Positions 18,153-26,108 of a stretch of 64,000 nucleotides of DNA are shown here, in pieces (the first letter of the stretch is position 1; every line of letters begins with the position of its first letter). The stretch covers positions 3,844,001-3,908,000 of the forward strand of contig NZ_CP108086.1 in the NCBI RefSeq assembly GCF_036186745.1, read 5' to 3'. The notes beneath the pieces were generated by a model. That model saw only the letters and a program-made list of their open reading frames with translations, had not been told where the DNA came from and did no database searches. This DNA is from Microbispora hainanensis. GTDB taxonomy: Bacteria; Actinomycetota; Actinomycetes; Streptosporangiales; Streptosporangiaceae. A program made the position numbers and the translations under genes.

Positions 18153-19356
18153 GCGTGGCCAGCAGCAGCGTGAACGCGCCGACCACGACGAGGTTGCCGG
18201 CGAAGTTCCCGCTCCACGGCCGCTGCTCGGTGAAGTCGTACCAGAGATAGAGGGCCACGAACTGCCACAGGAACACGCCGTAGGACACCCGGCCGAGGAA
18301 GCGCATCACCCGGCTGCCCAGGAAGCGCCCGTACGGCGAGCCCCCGGCGGGCAGCAGCGCGGCCGGGGTCACCAGCCCGGCCGCCACGGTGGCGTACAGG
18401 GCCAGCTCCGACAGGTCGGCCCACACGCCGTCCACGCCGCTGAAGCGCGTGCCGGTCAGCGGCGAGGCCGCCACGGCGTACGCGAGCGCGGCGACGAGCA
18501 GGAACGAGCCCGCCGACGCGCCCGCCGCCCGGACGAACCGGTGCGCTGGGCCGTCCTCGCGGGTCTCTTGGCGGGCCCACTCGGAGACGACGGCCAGCGC
18601 CATGCCGATCGCGAAGAACACCCAGGCTCGGGGCAGCCAGGTGTTCAGGTAGGGCCGATAGACGGGGAAATAGGTGAGCAGCGCCCACGCGAACGACGAC
18701 GCGGCGAGCACGGCGACGCCGGTCAGCAGCCGCCGGGCGCGCCTGCCGAGATCGGGACCGCCGCGCCGCGCGTACGCCGCCAGCACGGCGGCGACCAGTG
18801 GCAGCAGCACGTAGAACGCGGCCTCGACGCACAGGCTCCACATCTGGGCGAGCCCGCGCGGCCCGAGGCCGAACCACCAGGGGTGGATCTCGTAGGTCTG
18901 GCCGAGCAGCAGCAGTTGCAGCCACGTCTTCACGTCGCCGAGGTGCGGCCCGGCCCACAGCGTCATGGCCGCGACCACGACCAGCCAGTACGCCGGGAGG
19001 ATGCGCAGGGCGCGCTTGACCAGGTAGACCCGGGTGCTCGGGGGACGCTCCCCGAGCAGCGCGGCACGCGCGTAGGGCCGGTAGAGGAGCAGCCCGGACA
19101 GTGCGAAGAAGATGGGCACCGCGACGTCGCCCCGGGCGAGCAGGCTGCTGAAGAAGTTGTCGTGCAACGCCGCCGCCGACTCGATCGCGACGTGGAACAC
19201 GAGGACGGCGATGGCAGCGAGCGCCCGCACACCGTCGAGGGCGTCCACATGTCCGGCAGGCACCTGACCGGAAAGCACCGGTGTGTCACGAACAGGTTGC
19301 GAACCGGCCGGTAACATGTCACGAGTCGCCGTCGAGCTAGAACCTGTTTCGGTCAC
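17983..19356 (-). CDS. Acyltransferase-3 family membrane protein (OafA/YrhL-like)
   Basis: This is a ten-helix integral membrane O-acyltransferase of 457 aa. Family motifs are present: LDGVRALAAIAVLVFHVAIE with the catalytic-type His, IFFALSGLLLYRPY, and L-V-K-R-A-L-R-I-L-P-A-Y-W. The C-terminal helix motif YGVFLWQFVALYLWYDF is also seen. Such enzymes acylate polysaccharide or lipid-linked sugars; in the mycobacterial counterpart (Rv0228) an acyltransferase lies beside the DUF3068 gene. The start is a GTG at 19356. The last 40 residues (Thr-Glu-Thr-Glu repeats) are encoded by the complement of the Pro/Ser repeats of the convergent GT-C gene, an unusual 170-bp coding overlap. Confidence 0.88.
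   Translation of the reverse strand: MTETGSSSTATRDMLPAGSQPVRDTPVLSGQVPAGHVDALDGVRALAAIAVLVFHVAIESAAALHDNFFSSLLARGDVAVPIFFALSGLLLYRPYARAALLGERPPSTRVYLVKRALRILPAYWLVVVAAMTLWAGPHLGDVKTWLQLLLLGQTYEIHPWWFGLGPRGLAQMWSLCVEAAFYVLLPLVAAVLAAYARRGGPDLGRRARRLLTGVAVLAASSFAWALLTYFPVYRPYLNTWLPRAWVFFAIGMALAVVSEWARQETREDGPAHRFVRAAGASAGSFLLVAALAYAVAASPLTGTRFSGVDGVWADLSELALYATVAAGLVTPAALLPAGGSPYGRFLGSRVMRFLGRVSYGVFLWQFVALYLWYDFTEQRPWSGNFAGNLVVVGAFTLLLATLTHRYVEEPARRLALRATSSRRGTRRGTQTETETEISSQKARATGKETETAASPRP
18002..18110 (+). repeat. CCGTCT-rich repeat coding on both strands
   Basis: A run of CCGTCTCC-type words with two spaced copies of a GTGAAGAG-containing word. Read forward it gives the Ser-Pro tail of the GT-C protein; read backward it gives the Thr/Glu tail of the acyltransferase. 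Confidence 0.8.
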
Positions 19357-19463
19357 TTTTCCGCATCCCTCGTGACGTTGGTCACCGCCCCGTCTAACAT
19401 ACAGCGAAATAGGAACGTGTTTCAGGACAAATAGGTAGTATCTGGCCTGCCCCAGGAGGAGCG

Positions 19464-20390
19464 ATGCGCCGCGGATTGGGAGTGGTCCTCGTAGGACTCG
19501 GGGCGTTCCTCGTCGTTCTCGCGCCGCTGCTGAGATTCCAGGTCGCGGACAAACTCGTGCAGGCGCCGGCGAACCAATACAGCGTCACGCGGCTGACCGC
19601 CGAAAACGCCCGCTACTTCAGCATGCGCGACCTGAAGGTCCTCACCGGCACCCTCGACATTACGGTCACGACCAGGGGCGATGTCAGGGAGTCCAAGGAC
19701 GACCACGTCGTGTGGGACCAGTTCACCAACGCCAACGACGTGACGAACAACAATCCGCAGATCTCCATGACGCAGTTCCGCAGCGCGTTCAACAAATACA
19801 ACGGCCAGGGCGTCACCTGCTGCGGCACGAGCGTGAACAGCGGTTCCGGCGCGGAGCCGGTGCAGTTGCAGGGCCAGATCTTCCTGTTCCCGTTCGGCGT
19901 CGAGAAGAAGACCTATCAGGTGTTCAACACCGATACCCGCAAGGCGTACGACGCGACGTTCGACGGCGAGGACACGATCGACGGCCTGCCGGTCTACCGG
20001 TTCGTGCAGAAGATCCCGCCGACGCCCGTCGAGCAGCTCAGCGCGCCCGCCTCCGTGCTCGGCATGAAGGGGACGGGCGACATCCAGGTCGACCGTGTCT
20101 ACGACGGCGTGAACACCTTCTGGGTCGAGCCGACCACCGGCGTCCCGGTCAAGCAGGAGCAGCAGCGCCACGAGGTGCTGAAGACGGCCGACGGCGTCGA
20201 GCGCATGCCCGCCCTCATCGCCACCGCCTCGTTCACGCCGCAGACCATCGGCGAGCTCGTCAAAACGGCCCGGGACAACATCGCCCAGATCACGCTCATC
20301 AAGACGACGCTCCCCCTGGTGTCGCTCATCCTCGGGCTCGCGCTCGCCGTCGTCGGAGTGTGGCTGCTGCGGCCGGGCCGCGCGGACTGA
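19464..20390 (+). CDS. DUF3068 (LmcA-like) membrane-anchored protein, copy 2
   Basis: This 308-residue protein has an N-terminal helix (5-25) and a C-terminal helix (about 283-303) flanking an extracytoplasmic domain, as in DUF3068. The domain contains Q-V-A-D-K-L-V-Q-A-P, TCCGTSVNSGSGAEPV and TNNNPQISMTQFRSAFNKYN. The start has an AGGAGG site at 19454. It is the first gene of a compact series with the decaprenyl-phosphate phosphoribosyltransferase, dprE1 and dprE2 downstream, which ties DUF3068 to arabinan donor supply. The 107-bp spacer upstream contains AACGTGTT (19414-19421), a weak KstR-like core. The sequence differs strongly from copy 1, so these are old paralogues. Confidence 0.88.
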   Translation: MRRGLGVVLVGLGAFLVVLAPLLRFQVADKLVQAPANQYSVTRLTAENARYFSMRDLKVLTGTLDITVTTRGDVRESKDDHVVWDQFTNANDVTNNNPQISMTQFRSAFNKYNGQGVTCCGTSVNSGSGAEPVQLQGQIFLFPFGVEKKTYQVFNTDTRKAYDATFDGEDTIDGLPVYRFVQKIPPTPVEQLSAPASVLGMKGTGDIQVDRVYDGVNTFWVEPTTGVPVKQEQQRHEVLKTADGVERMPALIATASFTPQTIGELVKTARDNIAQITLIKTTLPLVSLILGLALAVVGVWLLRPGRAD

Positions 20391-20411
20391 CCCGGGAAGC
20401 CGGCCGACCCC

Positions 20412-21344
20412 GTGAAGCGGGACAGCGTCCTGCACCCGCCGGTGGCGGCGCCTCCGGCGGGCACGCCCTCCCGGCGCTCCCGCGCGGCCGGGCTGGTGCG
20501 GGCCTGCCGGCCCCGGCAGTGGCTCAAGAACGCGCTCGTCTTCGCCGCTCCTGCCGCCGCCGGCGTGCTCACCACCGGGGCGGGGCTGCGTGGCTCGCTC
20601 GTCGCGTTCGCCGCCTTCTGCCTGGCCGCCGCCGGGTCCTACCTCTTCAACGACGCGGCCGACGTGGCCGCCGACCGGCGCCATCCCCGCAAGCGGCTGC
20701 GCCCGATCGCGGCCGGGATCGTGTCCGTACGGCTCGCGCGGACGGCAGGCGCGGTGCTGCTGGCGGCCGGCCTGCTCGTGGGGCTGGCCGGTGGGTGGCC
20801 GCTCGCCGCCGTCGTCGCCGCCTATCTGGCGCTCACCTTCTCCTACACCCTGTGGCTCAAGCACCAGCCCGTGGTGGACCTCGTCGCGGTGGCCGGCTGC
20901 CACGTCGTGCGCGCGTACGCGGGGGCGGTCGCCGTGGCCGTGCCGGTGACGAGCTGGTTCCTGGTCGTCGTCTCGCTCGGCTCGCTGCTGCTGGTGGCCG
21001 GCAAGCGCGAGGCCGAGCTCCGCGCCGGGCCGCAGGACGGCCAGGTCGCCCGGGCCACCCTGGAGACGTACACCGCGAGCTACCTCGGCCACGTGCGCGT
21101 CATGGCCTCGGGAGCGATGATCGTCACCTACTGCCTGTGGGCGCTCCAGGAGCACACCGGATCGGCCAGGGCGTTCTGCGCGCTCAGCATCGTGCCGTTC
21201 GTGCTGGTCGTGCTGCGGCACGCGCTGCTCGTCGACCGCGGGGTGGGCGAGGAGCCCGAGGAACTGCTGCTGCGCGACCGCCCGCTCCAGGTGTTCCTCG
21301 CGCTGATGCTGATCCTGCTGGCATGCGGTATCCAACTGGCATGA
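20412..21344 (+). CDS. Decaprenyl-phosphate phosphoribosyltransferase (UbiA superfamily)
   Basis: This is a polytopic UbiA-type prenyltransferase of 310 aa. It transfers phosphoribose from PRPP to decaprenyl phosphate, the first step of decaprenylphosphoryl-arabinose synthesis (Rv3806c in M. tuberculosis). The first Asp-rich motif is visible as NDAADVAADRRHPRKRLRP and the polar loop DLVAVAGCHVVRAYAGAVAV corresponds to the second. Eight to nine helices follow. It starts at GTG and ends in an ATGA overlap with dprE1, which supports one transcript and a stepwise pathway: phosphoribosyl transfer, then DprE1/DprE2 epimerisation. A separate phosphatase for the 5-phosphate is not in the window. Confidence 0.92.
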   Translation: MKRDSVLHPPVAAPPAGTPSRRSRAAGLVRACRPRQWLKNALVFAAPAAAGVLTTGAGLRGSLVAFAAFCLAAAGSYLFNDAADVAADRRHPRKRLRPIAAGIVSVRLARTAGAVLLAAGLLVGLAGGWPLAAVVAAYLALTFSYTLWLKHQPVVDLVAVAGCHVVRAYAGAVAVAVPVTSWFLVVVSLGSLLLVAGKREAELRAGPQDGQVARATLETYTASYLGHVRVMASGAMIVTYCLWALQEHTGSARAFCALSIVPFVLVVLRHALLVDRGVGEEPEELLLRDRPLQVFLALMLILLACGIQLA

Positions 21345-22681
21345 CGACGCCGCTGACGGGATGGGGGCGCACCGCGCCCACGCGGGCGACGGTGGTCCGC
21401 CCGCGCACCGCCGAGGAGGCCGCGGAGCTGGTGGCGAAGGCGGGCAGGCGCGGCGTCGTGGCCCGCGGGCTCGGCCGCGCGTACGGCGACGCCGCGCAGA
21501 ACGCGGGCGGGCTCGTGCTCGACTGCACGGCACTTGAGCGGTCATGGCGCGTCGACTCCACCGGGCTCGTCACCGCGTCGGCGGGGGTCAGCCTGCACGA
21601 CCTCATGACCGCGCTCGTGCCGCGCGGCTGGTTCGTGCCGGTGACCCCCGGCACCCGCTATGTCACGGTCGGCGGGGCCGTCGCGGCCGACGTGCACGGC
21701 AAGAACCACCACGTGGACTCCTCCTTCGGCGCCCATCTGCGGTCGCTGCGCCTGCTCACCGCCGACGGCGTCGTACGTACGCTCGGGCCGGGCGACGACC
21801 TGTTCTGGGCAACCGTGGGCGGGATGGGGCTGACCGGGATCGTCGTCGAGGCGGCCTTCCAGTGCGTGCCGATCGAGACGGCGTGGATGCGGGTGGACGT
21901 CGAGCGCACCCGCGACCTCGACCAGACCCTGGAGACGATGGCCGCGACCGACGACGGGCATCGCTACACGGTCGCGTGGATCGACCTGCTGGCGCGGGGC
22001 GGGCGCATGGGCCGGGGCGTGCTCACCCGTGGTGACCACGCCGCGCCCGGCGACCTGCCCGCCCGCGCGCGGGCGAACCCGCTCGCGTTCGCGCCGCGGC
22101 CCCTGCTGTCCGCGCCGCCCTGGGCGCCCGGCGGCCTGCTCAACCGGGCCACGGTGCGGGCCTTCAACGCCGCCTGGTACGGCAAGGCGCCCGCCGCCCC
22201 GCGCCGGATCGTCCAGGGCATCGCGCCGTTCTTCCATCCCCTCGACGGCGTGGCCGGCTGGAACCGGATGTACGGCCCGCGCGGCTTCGTGCAGTACCAG
22301 TTCGTGGTGCCGCTCGGGGCGGAGGACACGCTGCGCCGGGTGGTCGAGCGGCTGTCCGGCGCGGGCGTCGTGTCGTTCCTGACCGTGCTGAAGAGGTTCG
22401 GGGCGGGGACGCCCGGCATGCTGTCGTTCCCGATGCCGGGGTGGACGCTGGCCCTGGACATCCCGGCCGGGCAGCGCGGGCTGGCCGCCATGCTGACCGA
22501 GTTCGACGGCTGGGTCGCGGCGGCCGGGGGGCGGCTCTACCTGGCCAAGGACTCCCGGATGTCGGCCGCCACGATGGCCGCGACCTATCCGCGGCTGGGG
22601 GAGTGGCGGGAGATCCGGCGCCGGGCCGACCCGGACGGCGTCTTCGTCTCCGATCTCGCCCGTAGGCTGCGGCTGTGCTGA
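21341..22681 (+). CDS. dprE1: Decaprenylphosphoryl-ribose 2'-oxidase DprE1
   Basis: This FAD-dependent vanillyl-alcohol-oxidase-type flavoprotein of 446 aa oxidises decaprenylphosphoryl-ribose at C2. The FAD domain has GRAYGDAAQN (Tyr48), GGAVAADVHGKNHH (His119) and the C-terminal KDSRM (Lys403), matching the conserved active-site Tyr60, His132 and Lys418 of M. tuberculosis DprE1. The residue equivalent to Cys387, the covalent target of benzothiazinones, is Ala371 in W-T-L-A-L-D-I-P (codon 22451-22453). It overlaps the UbiA gene by 4 bp, and the companion reductase gene follows 34 bp later, so they form one operon. Length is slightly below the usual 461. Confidence 0.95.
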   Translation: MTTPLTGWGRTAPTRATVVRPRTAEEAAELVAKAGRRGVVARGLGRAYGDAAQNAGGLVLDCTALERSWRVDSTGLVTASAGVSLHDLMTALVPRGWFVPVTPGTRYVTVGGAVAADVHGKNHHVDSSFGAHLRSLRLLTADGVVRTLGPGDDLFWATVGGMGLTGIVVEAAFQCVPIETAWMRVDVERTRDLDQTLETMAATDDGHRYTVAWIDLLARGGRMGRGVLTRGDHAAPGDLPARARANPLAFAPRPLLSAPPWAPGGLLNRATVRAFNAAWYGKAPAAPRRIVQGIAPFFHPLDGVAGWNRMYGPRGFVQYQFVVPLGAEDTLRRVVERLSGAGVVSFLTVLKRFGAGTPGMLSFPMPGWTLALDIPAGQRGLAAMLTEFDGWVAAAGGRLYLAKDSRMSAATMAATYPRLGEWREIRRRADPDGVFVSDLARRLRLC

Positions 22682-22715
22682 GTTCTGTGCTGGTTCCGTC
22701 GTCGTGGGAGTGGTC

Positions 22716-23465
22716 GTGAGAAACGCGCTGGGCTCGGTCGACACCGTCCTGCTGCTCGGCGGGCGCAGCGAGATCGGCCTCGCCATCGTGGAGCGGCTGG
22801 TCCGGCGGGGCGCCCGCCGGGTCGTGCTCGCCGCTCGGGGCGGGACCGCGCCGGTGGAGGAGCTCGAACGGCTCGGGGCCGAGGTCCACGTGCTCGACTT
22901 CGACGCCGCCCGGCCGGAGACGCACGCCGGCCTGATCGAGGAGGCCGCCGCCAAGGTGGGCGACCTCGACGTGGTGATCCCGGCGTTCGGCGTACTCGGC
23001 AGCCAGGCGGTCTATGACGCCGACCCGGTGGCCGCCGCCCGCGACGTCGCCGTCAACTTCGGCGGCCACGTCTCCATCGGCCTGGCCGCCGCGCGGCGGC
23101 TGCGCGAGCAGGGCCACGGCACGCTCGTCGTGCTGTCGTCGGTGGCCGGGGTGCGGGTGCGGAAGGCCAACTTCGTGTACGGCTCCGCCAAGGCCGGGCT
23201 GGACGGCTTCGCCCAGGGGCTGGCCGACGCGCTGCACGGCTCGGGGGCCCGGGTCGTGGTCGTCCGGCCGGGGTTCGTGATCGGCCGGATGACGCGGGGG
23301 ATGACCCCCGCTCCGATGTCGGTGACGGCGGCCGAGGTCGCGGACGGCGTGATGGAGGCCCTGGACACGCGGAAGGTGACCGTGTGGGTGCCCGCGCGGC
23401 TGCGGCTCGCGTTCGCCGTCATGCGGCTGCTGCCCCGCCCCATATGGCGGAGGCTCCCCCGCTGA
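22716..23465 (+). CDS. dprE2: Decaprenylphosphoryl-2-keto-erythro-pentose reductase DprE2
   Basis: This is a short-chain dehydrogenase of 249 aa (254 in M. tuberculosis). It completes the epimerisation to decaprenylphosphoryl-arabinose, using NADH or NADPH. The nucleotide-binding motif is LLGGRSEIGLAIVERLV, and the Tyr-x3-Lys pair is in FVYGSAKAGLDGF. The GTG at 22716 is preceded by GGGAG; an earlier in-frame GTG at 22704 is possible. It is the last gene of the donor operon, directly after dprE1 as in mycobacteria, and its end faces the protease gene across 43 bp. Confidence 0.95.
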   Translation: MRNALGSVDTVLLLGGRSEIGLAIVERLVRRGARRVVLAARGGTAPVEELERLGAEVHVLDFDAARPETHAGLIEEAAAKVGDLDVVIPAFGVLGSQAVYDADPVAAARDVAVNFGGHVSIGLAAARRLREQGHGTLVVLSSVAGVRVRKANFVYGSAKAGLDGFAQGLADALHGSGARVVVVRPGFVIGRMTRGMTPAPMSVTAAEVADGVMEALDTRKVTVWVPARLRLAFAVMRLLPRPIWRRLPR

Positions 23466-23508
23466 CCCCGTGCCGGGCCGGCGGGAGAGCCTCCTGTGAT
23501 CGGCCGGA

Positions 23509-24663
23509 TCAGCCGGTGACGAGTGTCAGCCCGTAGACCGACAGGGCCTCGTTGACGGGCTGGAAGTACGTGGTGCCGCCGACGGTGCAGTTGCCCGAGC
23601 CGCCCGAGGTCATGCCCTGGGCCTGGTTGCCCGAGATGAACGAGCCGCCGGAGTCACCGGGCTCGGCGCAGACGTTGGTGCGGGTCAGGCCGCTCACCGT
23701 GCCCTGGGAGTAGCGGACGCTGGCGTTGAGCTGCTGGACGGTGCCGCAGCGCCAGCCGGTGGTCGAGCCGGAGCGGCAGATCGACGAGCCGACGGGGGCC
23801 ACGGACGAGCCCTTCACGGCCACGTTGCCGCCGCTGTAGTTGTTGACCCAGCCCGTGGGCGTCCAGTTGCTGTTGACCGCGACCCACGAGTAGTCGTCGC
23901 CAGGGAACGAGGAGCCCTGGAAGGTGCCCTGCGCGATCCGGTTGTAGCCGGTCGTGGTGTTGCCGGCGCGGCCACAGTGGCCGGCGCTGACGAAGCCGTT
24001 CGTGCTTCCCTTGCGTACGGAGAAGCCGATCGAGCACCGGGCCGAGCCGTTGATGTAGTAGGCGTCGCCGCCGCGCACGTCGTAGTAGGTCTGCGGCTGC
24101 TCGCTGGACTGCTCGACCCGTACGGCCGACGTGTCGGCGCCGCTGGCCGCCACGAACGCCTCGGCCTCGGCGGGGTTGGACGACAGCACGACGACGCTGT
24201 TGCTGCGCACGTCGACGTACCAGACGGGGGTGGAGGCGGGCGCACTGGCGGCGGCCCGGTCGAGCGCGGCCTCGGTCGACTCGAGCGCGGCGAGGCTGCG
24301 GCCGACGATCTTCGGCTGCGCGCCCGCGGCCAGGATCGCACCGGCCTTCGAGGCGTCGGAGGTGGCGACGATGAAGCTCTCGGAGGTGGTGCCGGTGACC
24401 CAGGAACCGGCGTAGGCGTCGCCGATCGCGGCCCGGACCTTGGCGTCGGCGGACATGGCCTTGGCCTCGTTGGCCAGGCGGGCGTCGATCTGGGCGGGGG
24501 TGAGCCCGAGGTCGCGCTGCATGGCGTCCACCAAGGCGGGCGGAGGCTTGAGGCCGGAGGAGGCGGGAGAGTCGTTCGGCTCGGCCACGGCGGGGGTGGC
24601 GACCGTGGCGAGGGCCGTGACGGCCAGAGCGCATCCGGCGAGTACGGTGCGTCTGTGGAGCAT
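23509..24663 (-). CDS. Streptogrisin-like secreted serine protease (S1E) with prodomain
   Basis: This is a pre-pro-protease of 384 aa. A signal peptide ending near T-P-A-V-A-E is followed by an alpha-lytic-protease-type propeptide (about 40-190) that serves as a folding chaperone. The mature chymotrypsin-fold domain is 190-384, with the triad in SAGHCG (His), GDDYSWVA (Asp) and EPGDSGGSF (Ser), and six cysteines positioned as in streptogrisins A/B. It is expected to be exported and self-processed. It stands alone between dprE2 and a LysR gene. The 234-bp space upstream must hold its promoter; I see no recognisable operator there. Confidence 0.95.
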   Translation of the reverse strand: MLHRRTVLAGCALAVTALATVATPAVAEPNDSPASSGLKPPPALVDAMQRDLGLTPAQIDARLANEAKAMSADAKVRAAIGDAYAGSWVTGTTSESFIVATSDASKAGAILAAGAQPKIVGRSLAALESTEAALDRAAASAPASTPVWYVDVRSNSVVVLSSNPAEAEAFVAASGADTSAVRVEQSSEQPQTYYDVRGGDAYYINGSARCSIGFSVRKGSTNGFVSAGHCGRAGNTTTGYNRIAQGTFQGSSFPGDDYSWVAVNSNWTPTGWVNNYSGGNVAVKGSSVAPVGSSICRSGSTTGWRCGTVQQLNASVRYSQGTVSGLTRTNVCAEPGDSGGSFISGNQAQGMTSGGSGNCTVGGTTYFQPVNEALSVYGLTLVTG

Positions 24664-24897
24664 GTGGGGCTCTCCTTGTCTCTGGGGGTGCCGTCAACGT
24701 AACCGACCTCCGCTCTCCGGTGGATCTATCAGTTCGCCCCTATCACCGAGTTATGGAACCGCCCTCGCGAGAGGATTCGCTGGCCCGAAATTGGCCGCTC
24801 CCGCACCACGCCCGCGGGAGCATTCCGAAATAGCCCTTTCGTACGCCGTCATTCATGACGGAATTCGCCGGTCGTGCGATTTCGGTCGGGGAACCGC

Positions 24898-25860
24898 TCA
24901 GGGAACCGCGCCGTATTCGGGGTTGGTGGCGAGCCAGTCGGCGTAGCGGGCGCTGCGCCGCACCGCGTCGGCGTACGCGGCCCGGGCGTGCGCGGCGACG
25001 ACGGGGGCGGCGGCCCGCGCGCCGATCGAGTCGGCGTGCCAGCCGAGCAGATGCCGCCAGCGCAGCGGCGCGCCGGCGAGCGGCATCATGACCAGCCCGG
25101 CGGTGAGCCGGAAGGTGGCCTGGCACAGGGCGACCGCCTTGCCCACTCCGACCAGGTGCAGGCAGGTCGCCACGTCCGTCTCGTAGATGGACTCGGGGAC
25201 GAACCCGGCCCGGGCGCAGGCGGCGGCGAAGCAGTCGGCGAAACAGCCGTCGCCGGGGGCGACCGTCCAGTGCTCCTCGGCGAGGCTCGACAGCTCCAGT
25301 TCCTTCTCTCCCGCGAGGGGATGATCCTCGGACAGGAGCACGAAGACCGGATCGGTGCCGACCGTGGTCCAGTTCATCGATTCGGCCGGGGGAGGCGGGC
25401 TGTCGCCGCACGTTCCGAGCAGCACGAAGTCGAGCCGGCCCGCGACCGCGAGCGAGGTCAGCTCAGCGGCCGACCACGAGGTGCGGGTGGTGACGGGGAT
25501 GCCCGGCTGGTCGGCGGTCAGACGCTCGACGAGCCCGCCGAGTATGGGCCCGTTCGTCGCGCCCAGACGATAGCCGGGCAGCTTGACGGAGGTGTTGGCG
25601 AACCTCACCGCGTCCTCCTGGAGGTCCCGTACGGCGGGCAGCAGCACCCGGGCGCGGGCGAGCACCATCTCGCCGAGAGGAGTGGGCCGGGCGCCGTTGC
25701 GGTCGCGTTCGAACAGCGGACCTCCGAGTGATCGCTCGATGCGCTTGAGCTGCGCGGTGAGCGACGGTTGGGCGAGGCCGAGCCGGGTGGCCGCTTTCGT
25801 GACGCTCCCGGCTTCGGCGACCGCGTGCACGATTCTCAGATGGCGGATCTCCAGATCCAT
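24898..25860 (-). CDS. LysR-family transcriptional regulator
   Basis: This is a 320-residue regulator with an N-terminal winged helix (residues 5-65: VTKAATRLGLAQPSLTAQLK) followed by the periplasmic-binding-like effector domain (about 90-300). The recognition helix is typical of LysR. It is divergent from the nitronate-monooxygenase-like gene across 248 bp, the usual geometry for an activator and its target, although the 26065-26078 palindrome in that space resembles a KstR site rather than a LysR T-N11-A box. The effector is unknown. The C-terminal tail is Ala/Arg-rich. Confidence 0.92.
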   Translation of the reverse strand: MDLEIRHLRIVHAVAEAGSVTKAATRLGLAQPSLTAQLKRIERSLGGPLFERDRNGARPTPLGEMVLARARVLLPAVRDLQEDAVRFANTSVKLPGYRLGATNGPILGGLVERLTADQPGIPVTTRTSWSAAELTSLAVAGRLDFVLLGTCGDSPPPPAESMNWTTVGTDPVFVLLSEDHPLAGEKELELSSLAEEHWTVAPGDGCFADCFAAACARAGFVPESIYETDVATCLHLVGVGKAVALCQATFRLTAGLVMMPLAGAPLRWRHLLGWHADSIGARAAAPVVAAHARAAYADAVRRSARYADWLATNPEYGAVP

Positions 25861-26064
25861 AGAGGGACGGTACGACCCTCGTGTTATGGCCGCAATCCCG
25901 CATTGTCATGAAATCTGACTTTGGCCCGTGAGCTGTCGTCACCGCTGTGACGGGTGGTGCGGCTGGGGCGTCGGCCGTGGCGTGAAACGCGTTCTCGCCT
26001 GGGCTTTCTCCCGCCCTCCGGGGAATGGTTACCGACTGGTAGGAACCTGTCGGGCGCGGCTTAT

Positions 26065-26078
26065 TAGAACGCGTTGCA
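26065..26078. promoter_or_regulatory. KstR-like operator upstream of the nitronate monooxygenase gene
   Basis: The sequence TAGAACGCGTTGCA fits the published KstR consensus TnnAACnnGTTnnA at every fixed position. It lies 31 bp before the ATG of the flavoprotein gene, where a repressor would block transcription. No KstR gene is in the window. Confidence 0.5.
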
Positions 26079-26108
26079 GTTCGGTGGGGGCCGTCGTACG
26101 TTCGAGGC

